From the NCBI GenBank assembly GCA_017937655.1, contig JAGBDE010000055.1:1-42192 (forward strand): DNA of 42,192 nucleotides, in the 5' to 3' direction. Shown here in pieces: positions 25,640 through 36,339 of this stretch. The translations under genes and the position numbers were made by a program. This DNA is from Clostridia bacterium. GTDB taxonomy: Bacteria > Bacillota > Clostridia > Christensenellales > Aristaeellaceae. The notes beneath the pieces were generated by a model, which was not told the origin of the DNA, ran no database searches, and saw only the letters and a list, made by a program, of their open reading frames with translations. How positions within the stretch are numbered: the first letter of the stretch is position 1; every line of letters begins with the position of its first letter.

Positions 25640-28600
25640 TCAGCCTTTGAAGTAGCGTACCGCGGCCTCAAACATACGGATGTCGTAGTTGCCGGGCACA
25701 TTCTTGTACAGACCCGCGCCGATGCGCTCGCTGTGGCCCATCTTACCAAAGACGCGGCCGTCAGGAGAGGTGATGCCTTCGATGGCGCAGATGGAATCGT
25801 TGGGGTTGAAGTGGATGTCGCTGGTGGCGTTGCCGTCCATATCCACGTACTGGGTGGCGATCTGGCCGTTGGCAGCCAGCTGCTTCACCAGCTCCTCGCT
25901 GGCCAGGAAGCGGCCTTCGCCGTGGGAAATCGGCACGTTGAAGATATCGCCCACATTGGTCAGGCTCAGCCAGGGGGACTTGTTGGAGGCCACCCGGGTG
26001 CGTACGATGCGGCTCTGGTGGCGGGCGATGGTGTTGAAGGTGAGGGTGGGGCAGTTTTCATCGGTGTCGATGATCTTGCCGTAAGGCACCAGACCCAGCT
26101 TGATCAGAGCCTGGAAGCCGTTGCAGATGCCGCAGATGAGGCCGTCCCGGTTGTCCAGCAGATCCATGACGCCTTCCTTGACCGCAGCGTTGCGGAAGAA
26201 AGCGGTGATGAACTTGCCGCTGCCGTCGGGCTCGTCGCCGCCGGAGAAGCCGCCGGGAACGAAGATCATCTGGGAATTCTTCAGGCTCTTGGCAAAGGCG
26301 TCCACGCTGCGGGTGATGCCTTCGGCGGTCAGGTTGTTGATGACCAGGATCTCAGGCTCTGCACCGGCGTCGGCCACAGCCTTGGCGCTGTCGTATTCGC
26401 AGTTGGTGCCGGGGAAGGCGGGGATCAGCACCCGGGGCTTGGCCACCTTGATGGCGGGGCTGGGGTAGCTGGTTGCCGCGTAGGAGAAGTTCTCCAGCAT
26501 CTTGTTCTTGTTCTGGATGTTGCAGCTGTAAACGCTTTCCAGCTTGTCCTCGTAGGTCTTGAGGAGACTGTTCAGCTGGATGGTTTCGCCCTTCCAGGTG
26601 AGGGCGGGCTCGGCGGTCACTTCGCCCACCAGCTTGCCGGTGCCGATGTCCTCGGTCACTTCCAGCAGGAAGGTGGCGTAGCTGTTGCCAAAGAGCTCAT
26701 CCAGGGTGATATCGGACTGGAAATGGAAGCCCAGGCCGTTGCCGAAGGCCATCTTCATGATGGCTTCCGCTGCGCCGCCCATGCCGGGGGTGTAGCAGGA
26801 AACGGCCTTGCCGCTGCGGAGGAGGTCGGTCACCTGGTCAAACAGCTTGAGGAGGGAATCGGTCTTGGGGAGGCCGTTTTCGTCCATTTCGGGCTTGAGC
26901 CAGTAGAGCTTGTTGCCGGCGGCCTTGAATTCGGGGCTGACGATGTCCTTGACCTTTTCGGTGGTCACAGCAAAGGAGACCAGCGTGGGGGGCACGTCCA
27001 GATCCTCGAAGGAACCGCTCATGGAGTCCTTGCCGCCGATGGAGCCGATGCCCAGCTCCATCTGGGCCCGGAAAGCGCCCAGCAGTGCGGCCAGGGGCTT
27101 GCCCCAGCGCTTGCCGTCCTTGCCGGGATGCTCAAAGTATTCCTGGAAGGTGAGGTACACGTCCTCGAACTTTGCGCCGGTGGCAATCAGCTTGCAGACG
27201 GATTCCACAACCGCCAGATATGCGCCGTGGAAGGGGCTCTGTTCGGTGATGAAGGGGTTGTAGCCGAAGGACATCAGGGAGCAGTCGTCGGTATGCTGCT
27301 TTTCCACGGAAATCTTCTGCACCATGGCCTGGATGGGGGTCTGCTGGTTCTTGCCGCCGAAGGGCATCAGCACGGTGCCTGCGCCGATGGTGGAGTCGAA
27401 CCGCTCGCTGAGGCCCCGCTTGGAGCAGATGTTCAGATCCTGGGCCAGGGCATGATAATTCTCGGTGAAGGATGCGCCGATCTCCTTGGCCTGGGCCTTG
27501 GGGGCGGCGGGGGTGATATCGATGTGCTTCTCAGCGCCGTTGGAGTTGAGGAACTCGCGGCTGATGTTGACGATCTGCTTGCCGTTCCAGTTCATAATCA
27601 GGCGAGGCTCAGCCTTGACCACGGCCACGGGGCAGGCCTGCAGGTTTTCGGTGGCAGCCAGGGCCAGGAAACGCTCCACGTTTTCCTTTTCCACCACCAC
27701 GGCCATGCGCTCCTGAGACTCGGAAATGGCCAGCTCGGTGCCGTCCAGGCCCTCGTACTTCTTGGGCACGGCGTTCAGGTCAATTTCCAGGCCGTCAGCC
27801 AATTCGCCGATGGCAACGGACACGCCGCCTGCGCCAAAGTCGTTGCAGCGCTTGATCATGAGGGTGGCTTCCTTGTTGCGGAACAGGCGCTGCAGCTTGC
27901 GCTCCTCGGGAGCGTTGCCCTTCTGCACCTCAGCGCCGCAGGTTTCCAGGGACTGGGCGGTGTGGCTCTTGGAGGAACCGGTTGCGCCGCCGCAGCCGTC
28001 GCGGCCGGTGGAGCCGCCCAGCAGGATGACCACGTCGCCGGGGGCGGGAACCTCGCGGCGGACGTTCTCCTGGGGAGCCGCAGCGATCACCGCGCCGATC
28101 TCCATGCGCTTGGCAGCATAGCCGGGATGGTAGATCTCATCCACGATGCCGGTGGCCAGGCCGATCTGGTTGCCGTAGGAGGAGTAACCGGCGGCTGCGG
28201 TGGTCACGATCTTGCGCTGGGGCAGCTTGCCGGGGATGGTTTCGTCAATGGGCTTGAGGGGATCCGCCGCGCCGGTGACGCGCATGGCGCCGTAAACGTA
28301 GGAGCGGCCGGACAGGGGATCGCGGATGGCGCCGCCGATGCAGGTGGCAGCGCCGCCAAAGGGCTCGATTTCGGTGGGATGGTTGTGGGTTTCGTTCTTG
28401 AAAAGCAGCAGCCAGGGCTGGCTTTCGCCGTCCACGTCCACGTTGATCTTCACGGTGCAGGCGTTGATCTCTTCGCTTTCGTCCAGCTTGGGCAGCTTTC
28501 CGTGGGCCTTGAGGTAACGCACGGCAATGGTGGCCAGATCCATCAGGCAGATGGGCTTGGTGCGGCCGAGTTCCTTGCGCACGTCAAGGTACTGCTCATA

Positions 28601-29332
28601 AGCGCCCTGCAGCAGCGGATCCTCGAAGGTCACGTTGTCGATGATGGTCAGGAAGGTGGTGTGGCGGCAGTGATCGGACCAGTAGGTGTCGATCATGCGG
28701 ATCTCGGTGATGGTGGGATCCCGGTCTTCGCTCTTGAAATAGTTCTGGCAGAAAGCGATATCATCCGCATCCATGGCCAGGCCGTACTCCTTCACAAAGG
28801 CTTCCAGGCCGGCGCGATCCAGCTGGGTGAAGCCGGTGAGGGTCTTGACCTCGGTGGGGATCTCATAGCGGATGTTCAGGGTCTCGGGCAGCTCGAAGGA
28901 GGCCTCACGGGCTTCCACGGGGTTGATGACGTACTTCTTGATTTCAGCCACGTCGGCCTCGGTCAGCTTGCCGTAGAGGGCGTAGACCTTGGCGGTGCGC
29001 ACCAGAGGACGGTCGCCCTGGGACAGGATCTGGATGCACTGGGCAGCGGAATCGGCCCGCTGGTCAAACTGGCCGGGCAGGTATTCCACCGCAAACAGGG
29101 TGGCGTTTTCATCCTCAAAGGTGGCGGAGATGTTATCCAGCTGAGGCTCGGAGAAAACGGTGGTCTCAGCATAGTGAAACAGCTCTTCGGAAATGTTTTC
29201 CACGTCGTAACGGTTCAGAATGCGGACGTCCTCAAGGGCGGTAATGCCAAGCAGGGTGTTGGCATCGCTGAGGAGCGCCGCGGCCTCATTGGCAAGGCCC
29301 GGTTTCTTTTCCACAAATACTCTGTAAACCAC
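25640..29332 (-). CDS. purL: Phosphoribosylformylglycinamidine synthase, single chain
   Basis: This enzyme converts FGAR plus glutamine and ATP to FGAM. The 1230-residue product combines the N-terminal, two AIRS-like synthase halves (HNHPTEIEPFGGAATCIGG near 318-336) and a C-terminal class I glutaminase (about 960-1230). The glutaminase has nucleophile Cys in GICNGFQAL and His/Glu in SHGEGRF and its tail. It resembles the clostridial-type single-chain PurL, so purS and purQ are not needed. The start is a GTG at 29332, directly after the purD TAA, with AGGAGG eight bases before it. This glutaminase is intact, unlike that of PurF in the same operon. Confidence 0.96.
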   Translation of the reverse strand: MVYRVFVEKKPGLANEAAALLSDANTLLGITALEDVRILNRYDVENISEELFHYAETTVFSEPQLDNISATFEDENATLFAVEYLPGQFDQRADSAAQCIQILSQGDRPLVRTAKVYALYGKLTEADVAEIKKYVINPVEAREASFELPETLNIRYEIPTEVKTLTGFTQLDRAGLEAFVKEYGLAMDADDIAFCQNYFKSEDRDPTITEIRMIDTYWSDHCRHTTFLTIIDNVTFEDPLLQGAYEQYLDVRKELGRTKPICLMDLATIAVRYLKAHGKLPKLDESEEINACTVKINVDVDGESQPWLLLFKNETHNHPTEIEPFGGAATCIGGAIRDPLSGRSYVYGAMRVTGAADPLKPIDETIPGKLPQRKIVTTAAAGYSSYGNQIGLATGIVDEIYHPGYAAKRMEIGAVIAAAPQENVRREVPAPGDVVILLGGSTGRDGCGGATGSSKSHTAQSLETCGAEVQKGNAPEERKLQRLFRNKEATLMIKRCNDFGAGGVSVAIGELADGLEIDLNAVPKKYEGLDGTELAISESQERMAVVVEKENVERFLALAATENLQACPVAVVKAEPRLIMNWNGKQIVNISREFLNSNGAEKHIDITPAAPKAQAKEIGASFTENYHALAQDLNICSKRGLSERFDSTIGAGTVLMPFGGKNQQTPIQAMVQKISVEKQHTDDCSLMSFGYNPFITEQSPFHGAYLAVVESVCKLIATGAKFEDVYLTFQEYFEHPGKDGKRWGKPLAALLGAFRAQMELGIGSIGGKDSMSGSFEDLDVPPTLVSFAVTTEKVKDIVSPEFKAAGNKLYWLKPEMDENGLPKTDSLLKLFDQVTDLLRSGKAVSCYTPGMGGAAEAIMKMAFGNGLGFHFQSDITLDELFGNSYATFLLEVTEDIGTGKLVGEVTAEPALTWKGETIQLNSLLKTYEDKLESVYSCNIQNKNKMLENFSYAATSYPSPAIKVAKPRVLIPAFPGTNCEYDSAKAVADAGAEPEILVINNLTAEGITRSVDAFAKSLKNSQMIFVPGGFSGGDEPDGSGKFITAFFRNAAVKEGVMDLLDNRDGLICGICNGFQALIKLGLVPYGKIIDTDENCPTLTFNTIARHQSRIVRTRVASNKSPWLSLTNVGDIFNVPISHGEGRFLASEELVKQLAANGQIATQYVDMDGNATSDIHFNPNDSICAIEGITSPDGRVFGKMGHSERIGAGLYKNVPGNYDIRMFEAAVRYFKG

Positions 29333-30604
29333 TTACTTTTCCTCCTGGGCTTTCAGTGCCCTTGCGCCGATATCCCGGCGATAGAATGCGTTGTCAAAAT
29401 GGACGGTTTGTACAGCCTGGTAGGAAGCCTGAATGGCGTCTTCCAGGGTCTTGCCCAGGGCGGTCACGCCCAGGACGCGGCCGCCGCTGGTGAGCAGCTG
29501 GCCGTCCTTGAGGACGGCGCCGGCCACGTAGACCTGGTCGGCCACGGCCTCGGGAATGGTGATGGCAAAGCCCTTTTCGTAGCTCTGGGGATAGCCCTTG
29601 GAGGCCATGATGACGCAGCAGGCGTTTTCATCGGCAAATTCCACAGGGGTCTCGGCCAGGGTTCCGTTGGTGGTGGCCTGCATGACGGTGAGCAGGTCGC
29701 TGCGCAGCAGGGGAAGCACCACCTGGGTTTCCGGATCGCCGAAGCGGCAGTTGTACTCGATGACCTTGGGGCCGTTGGGAGTGAGCATCAGGCCGAAGTA
29801 CAGGCAGCCCTGGAAGGTGCGGCCTTCCTGGTTCATGGCCTCGATGGTGGGCAGGAAGATGGTCTTCATGCACTCCTCGGCCATGGCGGGGGTGTAGCAG
29901 GGGTTGGGGGCGATGGTGCCCATGCCGCCGGTGTTGAGGCCGGTGTCGTTGTCGCCGGCGCGCTTGTGGTCCATGGAGGATACCATGGGCTTGACCACTT
30001 TGCCGTCGGTGAAGGCCAGCACGGAAACCTCGGGGCCGGTCAGGAATTCTTCAATGACGATCTGATCGCCGCTCTTGCCGAATTTCTTGTCCTGCATGAT
30101 TTCCCGGACGGCCTGCTTGGCCTCCTCCAGGGTCATGGCCACGATGGCGCCCTTGCCCAGAGCCAGACCGTCGGCCTTGATGACGGTGGGGATGGGGGCG
30201 GTGTCCAGGTACTGGAGGGCCTTTTCCGCATCGTCAAAGACTTCGTAGGCGGCGGTGGGGATGCCGTACTTCTTCATCAGGTTCTTGGAGAAAACCTTGC
30301 TGCCCTCGATGATGGCTGCATTGGCGCGAGGGCCGAAGCAGGGGATGCCCTTTTCGGAAAGGGCATCCACGCAGCCCAGCACCAGGGGATCGTCAGGAGC
30401 CACCACGGCGTAGTCGATCTTTTCATCCACGGCAAACCGGACAATGTTTTCAATGTCCGTAGCGCTGATGGGCACGCAGGTTGCGTCCCGTGCAATGCCG
30501 CCGTTGCCCGGCAGGGCAAAAATTTCAGTCACATCTTTGTTTTCCCGGAGTTTACGGATGATGGCATGCTCTCTGCCGCCACCGCCCACGACCAGAATCC
30601 GCAT
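29333..30604 (-). CDS. purD: Phosphoribosylamine-glycine ligase
   Basis: This enzyme joins 5-phosphoribosylamine and glycine with ATP to form GAR. The 423-residue product is an ATP-grasp enzyme with N-terminal VGGGGREHAI (6-15), ATP-binding KADGLALGKGAIVA near 144-157, and FGDPETQVVLPLL near 290-302 with metal-binding residues. Length is typical. GGGAGG precedes ATG 30604 by about ten bases. Its stop codon directly abuts the purL GTG, so the two are translationally coupled. It consumes the unstable amine made by PurF. Confidence 0.96.
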   Translation of the reverse strand: MRILVVGGGGREHAIIRKLRENKDVTEIFALPGNGGIARDATCVPISATDIENIVRFAVDEKIDYAVVAPDDPLVLGCVDALSEKGIPCFGPRANAAIIEGSKVFSKNLMKKYGIPTAAYEVFDDAEKALQYLDTAPIPTVIKADGLALGKGAIVAMTLEEAKQAVREIMQDKKFGKSGDQIVIEEFLTGPEVSVLAFTDGKVVKPMVSSMDHKRAGDNDTGLNTGGMGTIAPNPCYTPAMAEECMKTIFLPTIEAMNQEGRTFQGCLYFGLMLTPNGPKVIEYNCRFGDPETQVVLPLLRSDLLTVMQATTNGTLAETPVEFADENACCVIMASKGYPQSYEKGFAITIPEAVADQVYVAGAVLKDGQLLTSGGRVLGVTALGKTLEDAIQASYQAVQTVHFDNAFYRRDIGARALKAQEEK

Positions 30605-30645
30605 GGCTGTGCTGCCTCCCTGTGCTGTATTTCAGAAATGGTGAA

Positions 30646-31830
30646 TTAGTGGTGGAACAGGCGCATGCCGGTGAAGGCCATGACCATGTTGTGGTAGTTG
30701 CAGCGATCGATCACGATGCCGTCGCGGATGGATCCGCCGGGCTCAGCGATGTAGTCCACGCCGCTGCGCCATGCGCGCTCGATGTTGTCATCGAAGGGGA
30801 AGAATGCGTCGGAGCCCAGGGCCACGCCGCGGATGGAGGCCAGGTAAGCCTTGGCTTCTTCGTCGGTAAGGGGAGCGGGCTGCTCGGTGAAGTACTTCTG
30901 CCAGATGCCGTCAGCGCAAACGTCTTCTTCGTTCTTGTTGATGTAGCCGTCAATCACGTTGTCCCGCTCGGGGCGGCCCAGAGTGGGCAGGAAGGGCAGG
31001 TTCAGCACCTTGTCATGCTGGCGCAGGAACCAGGTATCGGCCTTGGTGCCGGCCAGACGGGTGCAGTGGATGCGGCTCTGCTGGCCAGCGCCCACACCGA
31101 TGGCCTGTCCGTCCACGGCGAAGCACACGGAGTTGGACTGGGTGTACTTCAGGGTGATCAGGGCCACGATCAGGTCGCGGGCAGCGGACTCGGGCAGGTT
31201 CTTGTTTTCGGTAACGATGTTCTGAAGCAGAGCGTGGTTGATCTCGAAGTTGTTGCGGCCCTGCTCAAAGGTGATGCCGAACACCTGCTTGCGCTCCTGC
31301 TCAGCGGGAACGAAGTCGGGGTCGATCTTGACGATGTTGTAGTTGCCCTTGCGCTTGGTCTTGAGGATTTCCAGGGCTTCGGGCTCATAGCCGGGGGCGA
31401 TGACACCGTCGCTGACTTCGCGCTGGATCATCTTGGCGGTGGTCACGTCGCAAACGTCGGACAGGGCCACCCAGTCGCCGAAGGAGCACATACGGTCGGT
31501 GCCGCGGGCGCGGGCGTAGGCGCAGGCCAGGGGGCTCTCGTCCAGGCCCTCGATATCGTCCACGAAGCAGGCCTTCTTCAGCTTATCGCTGAGGGGAATG
31601 CCCACGGCGGCGGAGGTGGGGCTGACGTGCTTGAAGCTGGTCACAGCAGGCAGACCCAGGGCGGCCTTCAGTTCTTTCACCAGCTGCCAGGAGTTGAAAG
31701 CATCCAGGAAGTTGATGAAACCGGGCTTGCCGCTCAGAATTTCGATGGGCAGGTCGCTGCCGTCATGCATGTAAATACGGGAAGGCTTCTGGTTGGGGTT
31801 GCAGCCATACTTCAGCTCGAACTCTTTCAT
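30646..31830 (-). CDS. purH: Stand-alone AICAR formyltransferase (PurH C-terminal domain only)
   Basis: This enzyme transfers the formyl group of 10-formyl-THF to AICAR, giving FAICAR. The 394-residue product aligns only with the transformylase half of PurH. The catalytic Lys-His pair is K67-H68 (TSFKHVSPTSAA), and the folate-binding C-terminus contains VALGSDAFFPFDDNIERAW and PGGSIRDG. The N-terminal IMP cyclohydrolase domain of ordinary PurH is absent; the preceding gene, 21 bases upstream, encodes an archaeal-type cyclohydrolase that replaces it. ATG 31830 is eight bases after AAGGAGG. It depends on formyl-THF made by fhs in the same operon. Confidence 0.93.
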   Translation of the reverse strand: MKEFELKYGCNPNQKPSRIYMHDGSDLPIEILSGKPGFINFLDAFNSWQLVKELKAALGLPAVTSFKHVSPTSAAVGIPLSDKLKKACFVDDIEGLDESPLACAYARARGTDRMCSFGDWVALSDVCDVTTAKMIQREVSDGVIAPGYEPEALEILKTKRKGNYNIVKIDPDFVPAEQERKQVFGITFEQGRNNFEINHALLQNIVTENKNLPESAARDLIVALITLKYTQSNSVCFAVDGQAIGVGAGQQSRIHCTRLAGTKADTWFLRQHDKVLNLPFLPTLGRPERDNVIDGYINKNEEDVCADGIWQKYFTEQPAPLTDEEAKAYLASIRGVALGSDAFFPFDDNIERAWRSGVDYIAEPGGSIRDGIVIDRCNYHNMVMAFTGMRLFHH

Positions 31831-31851
31831 TGGTATATCCTCCTTCACAGA

Positions 31852-32571
31852 TCAGGCGTTTTTGTTCACAAGGCGGTTTTCGCATTCGCCGGTGGCCAGG
31901 TCGATGTAACGGACGTACAGGGAGATCTTGTTGTTCTCATCCAGCGCGTTCCACAGCTCGGTGGTGAAAGCGTCGATATCGTTGCCGATGGCCACACGCT
32001 CAGGCTCGCCCTGGAAGGTGGGGATGGGGTTGCCGTCGCACACATAGGTGTGGATGAAGTGGCCCAGACCGCTGAGGGCGGGATAGGAGAAGGCGTAGCG
32101 GTTGCAGGCGGTGCCCTCGGCGTCGGCGCTCTTCAAAATGCTCATCTGGTAGGTGAAGTCGCCGTTCAAGAAGGTCAGCATGCCGCTGATGCGGGGGGTG
32201 AAGTTGGGGCCGTCGGGCTCAAATTCGCGGACGGTGAGGGAATCGGCAAAGCTCTTGCCGGCCTTGATGCCGTCAAAGATGGTATCGGTCTGGTCGCCGT
32301 TGGTGACGATCAGGTTGTTCTCGTACTGGCGCAGGGCAGCGTAGATGATCAGGCTGGGATCCTCCACCTTGGAAGCGTCGAAGGGCTCGGTGTAGACGGC
32401 GCCGTCCTTCTCGGTGAAGACGCGGTTGCGGCTGTTGGCGCTGCGGCCCATGATGAAGTAGGCGGCTACGGCCTTCTTGCCGTCTTCGCTCTTGCCGATG
32501 ACGATGCCGCGGCCGGGGTAGGTGTTGCCTTCCAGGCGCTGGCTGAGGGTCTTGACTTCGTAGATGTTCAT
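31852..32571 (-). CDS. purO: Archaeal-type IMP cyclohydrolase (PurO)
   Basis: This enzyme closes the FAICAR ring to give IMP. The 239-residue product carries the IMP_cyclohyd-type pattern: YPGRGIVIGKSEDGK near 18-32, YFIMGRSANSRNRVF near 38-52, and later PRISGM and RYAFSY blocks. This family is the archaeal PurO and is unrelated in sequence to the PurH cyclohydrolase domain. AGGAGG is seven bases before ATG 32571. The start overlaps the purN stop (ATGA), and AICAR transformylase follows, so the pair recreates bifunctional PurH as two proteins. The assignment rests on family pattern and context. Confidence 0.88.
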   Translation of the reverse strand: MNIYEVKTLSQRLEGNTYPGRGIVIGKSEDGKKAVAAYFIMGRSANSRNRVFTEKDGAVYTEPFDASKVEDPSLIIYAALRQYENNLIVTNGDQTDTIFDGIKAGKSFADSLTVREFEPDGPNFTPRISGMLTFLNGDFTYQMSILKSADAEGTACNRYAFSYPALSGLGHFIHTYVCDGNPIPTFQGEPERVAIGNDIDAFTTELWNALDENNKISLYVRYIDLATGECENRLVNKNA

Positions 32572-33218
32572 GCTTCATCCTCCTGTTTGATCTTCACGAT
32601 GCGGCCTTCCACCCGGAGACGGCCTTGGCAGAAAAGTTTCACGGCCTGGGGGAGCAGCTTCCATTCCGCTTCCTCCATGATCCGCTTTTGCAGGGTTTCG
32701 GGGGTATCGCCCTCCAGGACGGGCACGGCCTTCTGGGCGATGATGGGGCCGGCGTCGCATTCCTCGGAAACGAAGTGGACGGTAGCGCCGGACAGCTTCA
32801 CGCCGTAGCTGAGGGCCGCCTCATGCACGTGCAGGCCATAGAAGCCCTTGCCGCAGAAGGAGGGGATCAGCGCCGGGTGAACATTGATGATGGCGTTTTC
32901 GTAGGCCTGAGTCAGCTCTTCGGTGAAGATGACCATGCAGCCTGCCAGTACCACCAGCTGAATGTCCAGCTCATGGAGTTTATTTACCAGCGCCTGGGTC
33001 ATGGCCCGGCTGTCCGCAAAGGACTTGCGGGGCAGCACGTAGCCGGGGATACCGGCATTGGCGGCCCGCTCCAGGGCGTAGGCGCCTTCCTTGGAGGAGA
33101 TGACCGCGGCCAGCTTGCCGCCGCCCAGCTCTCCACGCTTTTCAGCGTCGATCAGGGCCTGCAGATTGGTGCCGCCGCCGGAAACCAGCACGGCGATCCG
33201 GGTTGCTTTCTGCTCCAT
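32568..33218 (-). CDS. purN: Phosphoribosylglycinamide formyltransferase
   Basis: This enzyme formylates GAR using 10-formyl-THF to give FGAR. The 216-residue product has the N-terminal VSGGGTNLQALID (12-24) and catalytic Asn112, His114 and Asp155 (NVHPALIPSF and SEECDAGPII), the expected triad. Length is typical. Its ATG shares one base with the TGA of the transporter gene upstream (TGATG), and its own stop overlaps the purO start, so translation is coupled throughout. It is one of two folate-dependent steps in the operon. Confidence 0.95.
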   Translation of the reverse strand: MEQKATRIAVLVSGGGTNLQALIDAEKRGELGGGKLAAVISSKEGAYALERAANAGIPGYVLPRKSFADSRAMTQALVNKLHELDIQLVVLAGCMVIFTEELTQAYENAIINVHPALIPSFCGKGFYGLHVHEAALSYGVKLSGATVHFVSEECDAGPIIAQKAVPVLEGDTPETLQKRIMEEAEWKLLPQAVKLFCQGRLRVEGRIVKIKQEDEA

Positions 33219-33826
33219 CAGTTGGCCCTCTCTTTCGTCAGCCGTCCCAGCAAAGGCAGCAGCACGCCGCCCAGGGAGTTGCCCAGGATGACCACCCAGA
33301 TGAACAGGAAGGCTTCCAGGGACACGATGCCGGAGATGGCAAAATAGCCCATATCGGCAATGGAGTGCTCAAAGCCCGCCAGAATGAACACGGGCACGCA
33401 GAACACAATGCCGGCGATGGTCTTGTGCTCCTTGTAGAGGCACACGGCCAGGTACATCAGCATGCCGCAGAAAATGGCGCGGATGAAGGCCACGGGCACG
33501 GTCTGGGTCAGCTTGGCAGAGCAGATGGCAAAGGCCTTTTCCTGCAGGTTGGGCAGGGCGTAGGACACCATCAGGCCAAAGAGGAACGTGCCGATCAGGT
33601 TGCCCAAAAGGGCGGTGAGCACGATGGAAATATCCTGCTTTTTGCAGCTTTCCGCCAGGTAGCCCACCTTGCCGGTGAAGAGGGAGTAGCCCTTGTAGCA
33701 GATGCACAGCAGCGCCACGGCGAACATCACCGCGCCCACGTAGTTGACCTCGCAGGCCAGAAACACGCTGCAGCCGATGATGATCAGAATACCGGCCAGA
33801 ATGCCGTTCAAAGTTTGCTTCAGCAT
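33218..33826 (-). CDS. Formate/nitrite transporter (FNT) family channel
   Basis: This 202-residue membrane protein has about six hydrophobic segments. It shows FNT landmarks: GAVMFAVALLCICYKGYSLFTG (about 31-52; the family reads G..F..GL.....g.eLFTG), GNLIGTFLFG near 75-84, GFEHSIADM near 152-160 with the conserved pore His, and a late WVVILGNSLGGV (family WGN.iGG). It is shorter than FocA (about 280) because it lacks the N-terminal helix and has short loops. FNT channels carry formate, nitrite or hydrosulfide. Here it overlaps purM by seven bases and purN by one, and fhs is in the same operon, so formate is the likely substrate. The function is inferred from family and context. Confidence 0.82.
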   Translation of the reverse strand: MLKQTLNGILAGILIIIGCSVFLACEVNYVGAVMFAVALLCICYKGYSLFTGKVGYLAESCKKQDISIVLTALLGNLIGTFLFGLMVSYALPNLQEKAFAICSAKLTQTVPVAFIRAIFCGMLMYLAVCLYKEHKTIAGIVFCVPVFILAGFEHSIADMGYFAISGIVSLEAFLFIWVVILGNSLGGVLLPLLGRLTKERAN

Positions 33827-34863
33827 AGTTCGATCTTCTCCTCGGAAGCCACGATCTCGCCGATCACGTAAGGCTCCTCGCCGCAGTCACGCAGCACGGA
33901 AAGGGCGGTGTCCAGCTGGTCGGCAGGAACCACGATACTCATGCCAACGCCCATGTTGAAGGTGTTGTACATGTCCCGCTCGGAAATGCTGCCGGTCTCC
34001 TGGATCAACTTGAAGATGGGCAGGACCTTGACGTCGGCCTTGCGGATCTTGGCGCCCAGGCCGTCGGGGATGGAACGCGGAATGTTCTCGTAGAAGCCGC
34101 CGCCGGTGATGTGGCTGATGCCCTTCACATCCACCTTTTCCAGCAAAGCCATCACGGCCTTGACGTAGATCTTGGTGGGGGTCAGCAAAGTTTCGCCGAT
34201 GGACTTGCCGCCCAGGGCTTCGCAGGGGCTGGTCAGGTCGGCGTTTTCCACGTCGAACACCTTGCGCACCAGGGAGAAGCCGTTGGAGTGCACGCCGCTG
34301 GAGGGCAGGGCGATGACCACGTCGCCCGCGGCCATGGTTTCATTGCGGATGATCTTGTCCTTGTCCACGATGCCGGTGCAGTAGCCGGCCAGGTCGTAGT
34401 CCTCCACGGGCATGAGGCCGGGATGCTCGGCAGTTTCGCCACCGATCAAAGCCGCGCCGCTCTGCACGCAGCCCTCGGCCACGCCGGAAACGATCTGGGC
34501 AATCTTCTCGGGAACGTTCTTGCCGCAGGCAATGTAGTCCAGGAAGAACAGGGGCTTTGCGCCGCAGCAGATGATGTCGTTAACGCACATGGCCACGGCG
34601 TCAATGCCGATGGTGTCGTGCTTGTCAAGCAGAATGGCCAGCTTGACCTTGGTGCCGCAGCCGTCGGTGCCGCTGACCAGCACGGGCTTGTTGATGCCGG
34701 TCAAATCCAGTTCGAACAGTCCGCCAAAGCCGCCCACGTCGGAAACAACTCCGCTGGTCATGGTTCTGGCAATATGGGCTTTCATCAGTTCCACGGCCTT
34801 GTAGCCGGCGGTAATGTCAACGCCAGCGGCGGCGTAGCTTTCGGATCTAGAATTCTCGTGCAT
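33820..34863 (-). CDS. purM: Phosphoribosylformylglycinamidine cyclo-ligase
   Basis: AIR synthetase converts FGAM to AIR with ATP. The 347-residue product has the AIRS signature SGTDGCGTKVKLAI near 64-77, GGETAEHPG near 142-150 and the ITGGGFYENIPR block near 253-264. Length is typical. ATG 34863 is chosen because GGAGG is nine bases upstream, whereas an upstream ATG at 34872 abuts that site. Its end overlaps the FNT gene by seven bases. It lies 15 bases after purF. Confidence 0.96.
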   Translation of the reverse strand: MHENSRSESYAAAGVDITAGYKAVELMKAHIARTMTSGVVSDVGGFGGLFELDLTGINKPVLVSGTDGCGTKVKLAILLDKHDTIGIDAVAMCVNDIICCGAKPLFFLDYIACGKNVPEKIAQIVSGVAEGCVQSGAALIGGETAEHPGLMPVEDYDLAGYCTGIVDKDKIIRNETMAAGDVVIALPSSGVHSNGFSLVRKVFDVENADLTSPCEALGGKSIGETLLTPTKIYVKAVMALLEKVDVKGISHITGGGFYENIPRSIPDGLGAKIRKADVKVLPIFKLIQETGSISERDMYNTFNMGVGMSIVVPADQLDTALSVLRDCGEEPYVIGEIVASEEKIELC

Positions 34864-34878
34864 GTGTTTCATCCTCCG

Positions 34879-36303
<1,425 letters not shown>

Positions 36304-36339
36304 GTTATTCCTGCCTTTCTTTCGTCGAGGGAGTCAGAA

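Noticed and set aside
23903..30649. A 2248-residue open frame on the plus strand
   Set aside because: It is antisense to fhs, purL and purD and arises from high-GC third-position bias. It lacks a ribosome binding site and shows low-complexity composition.
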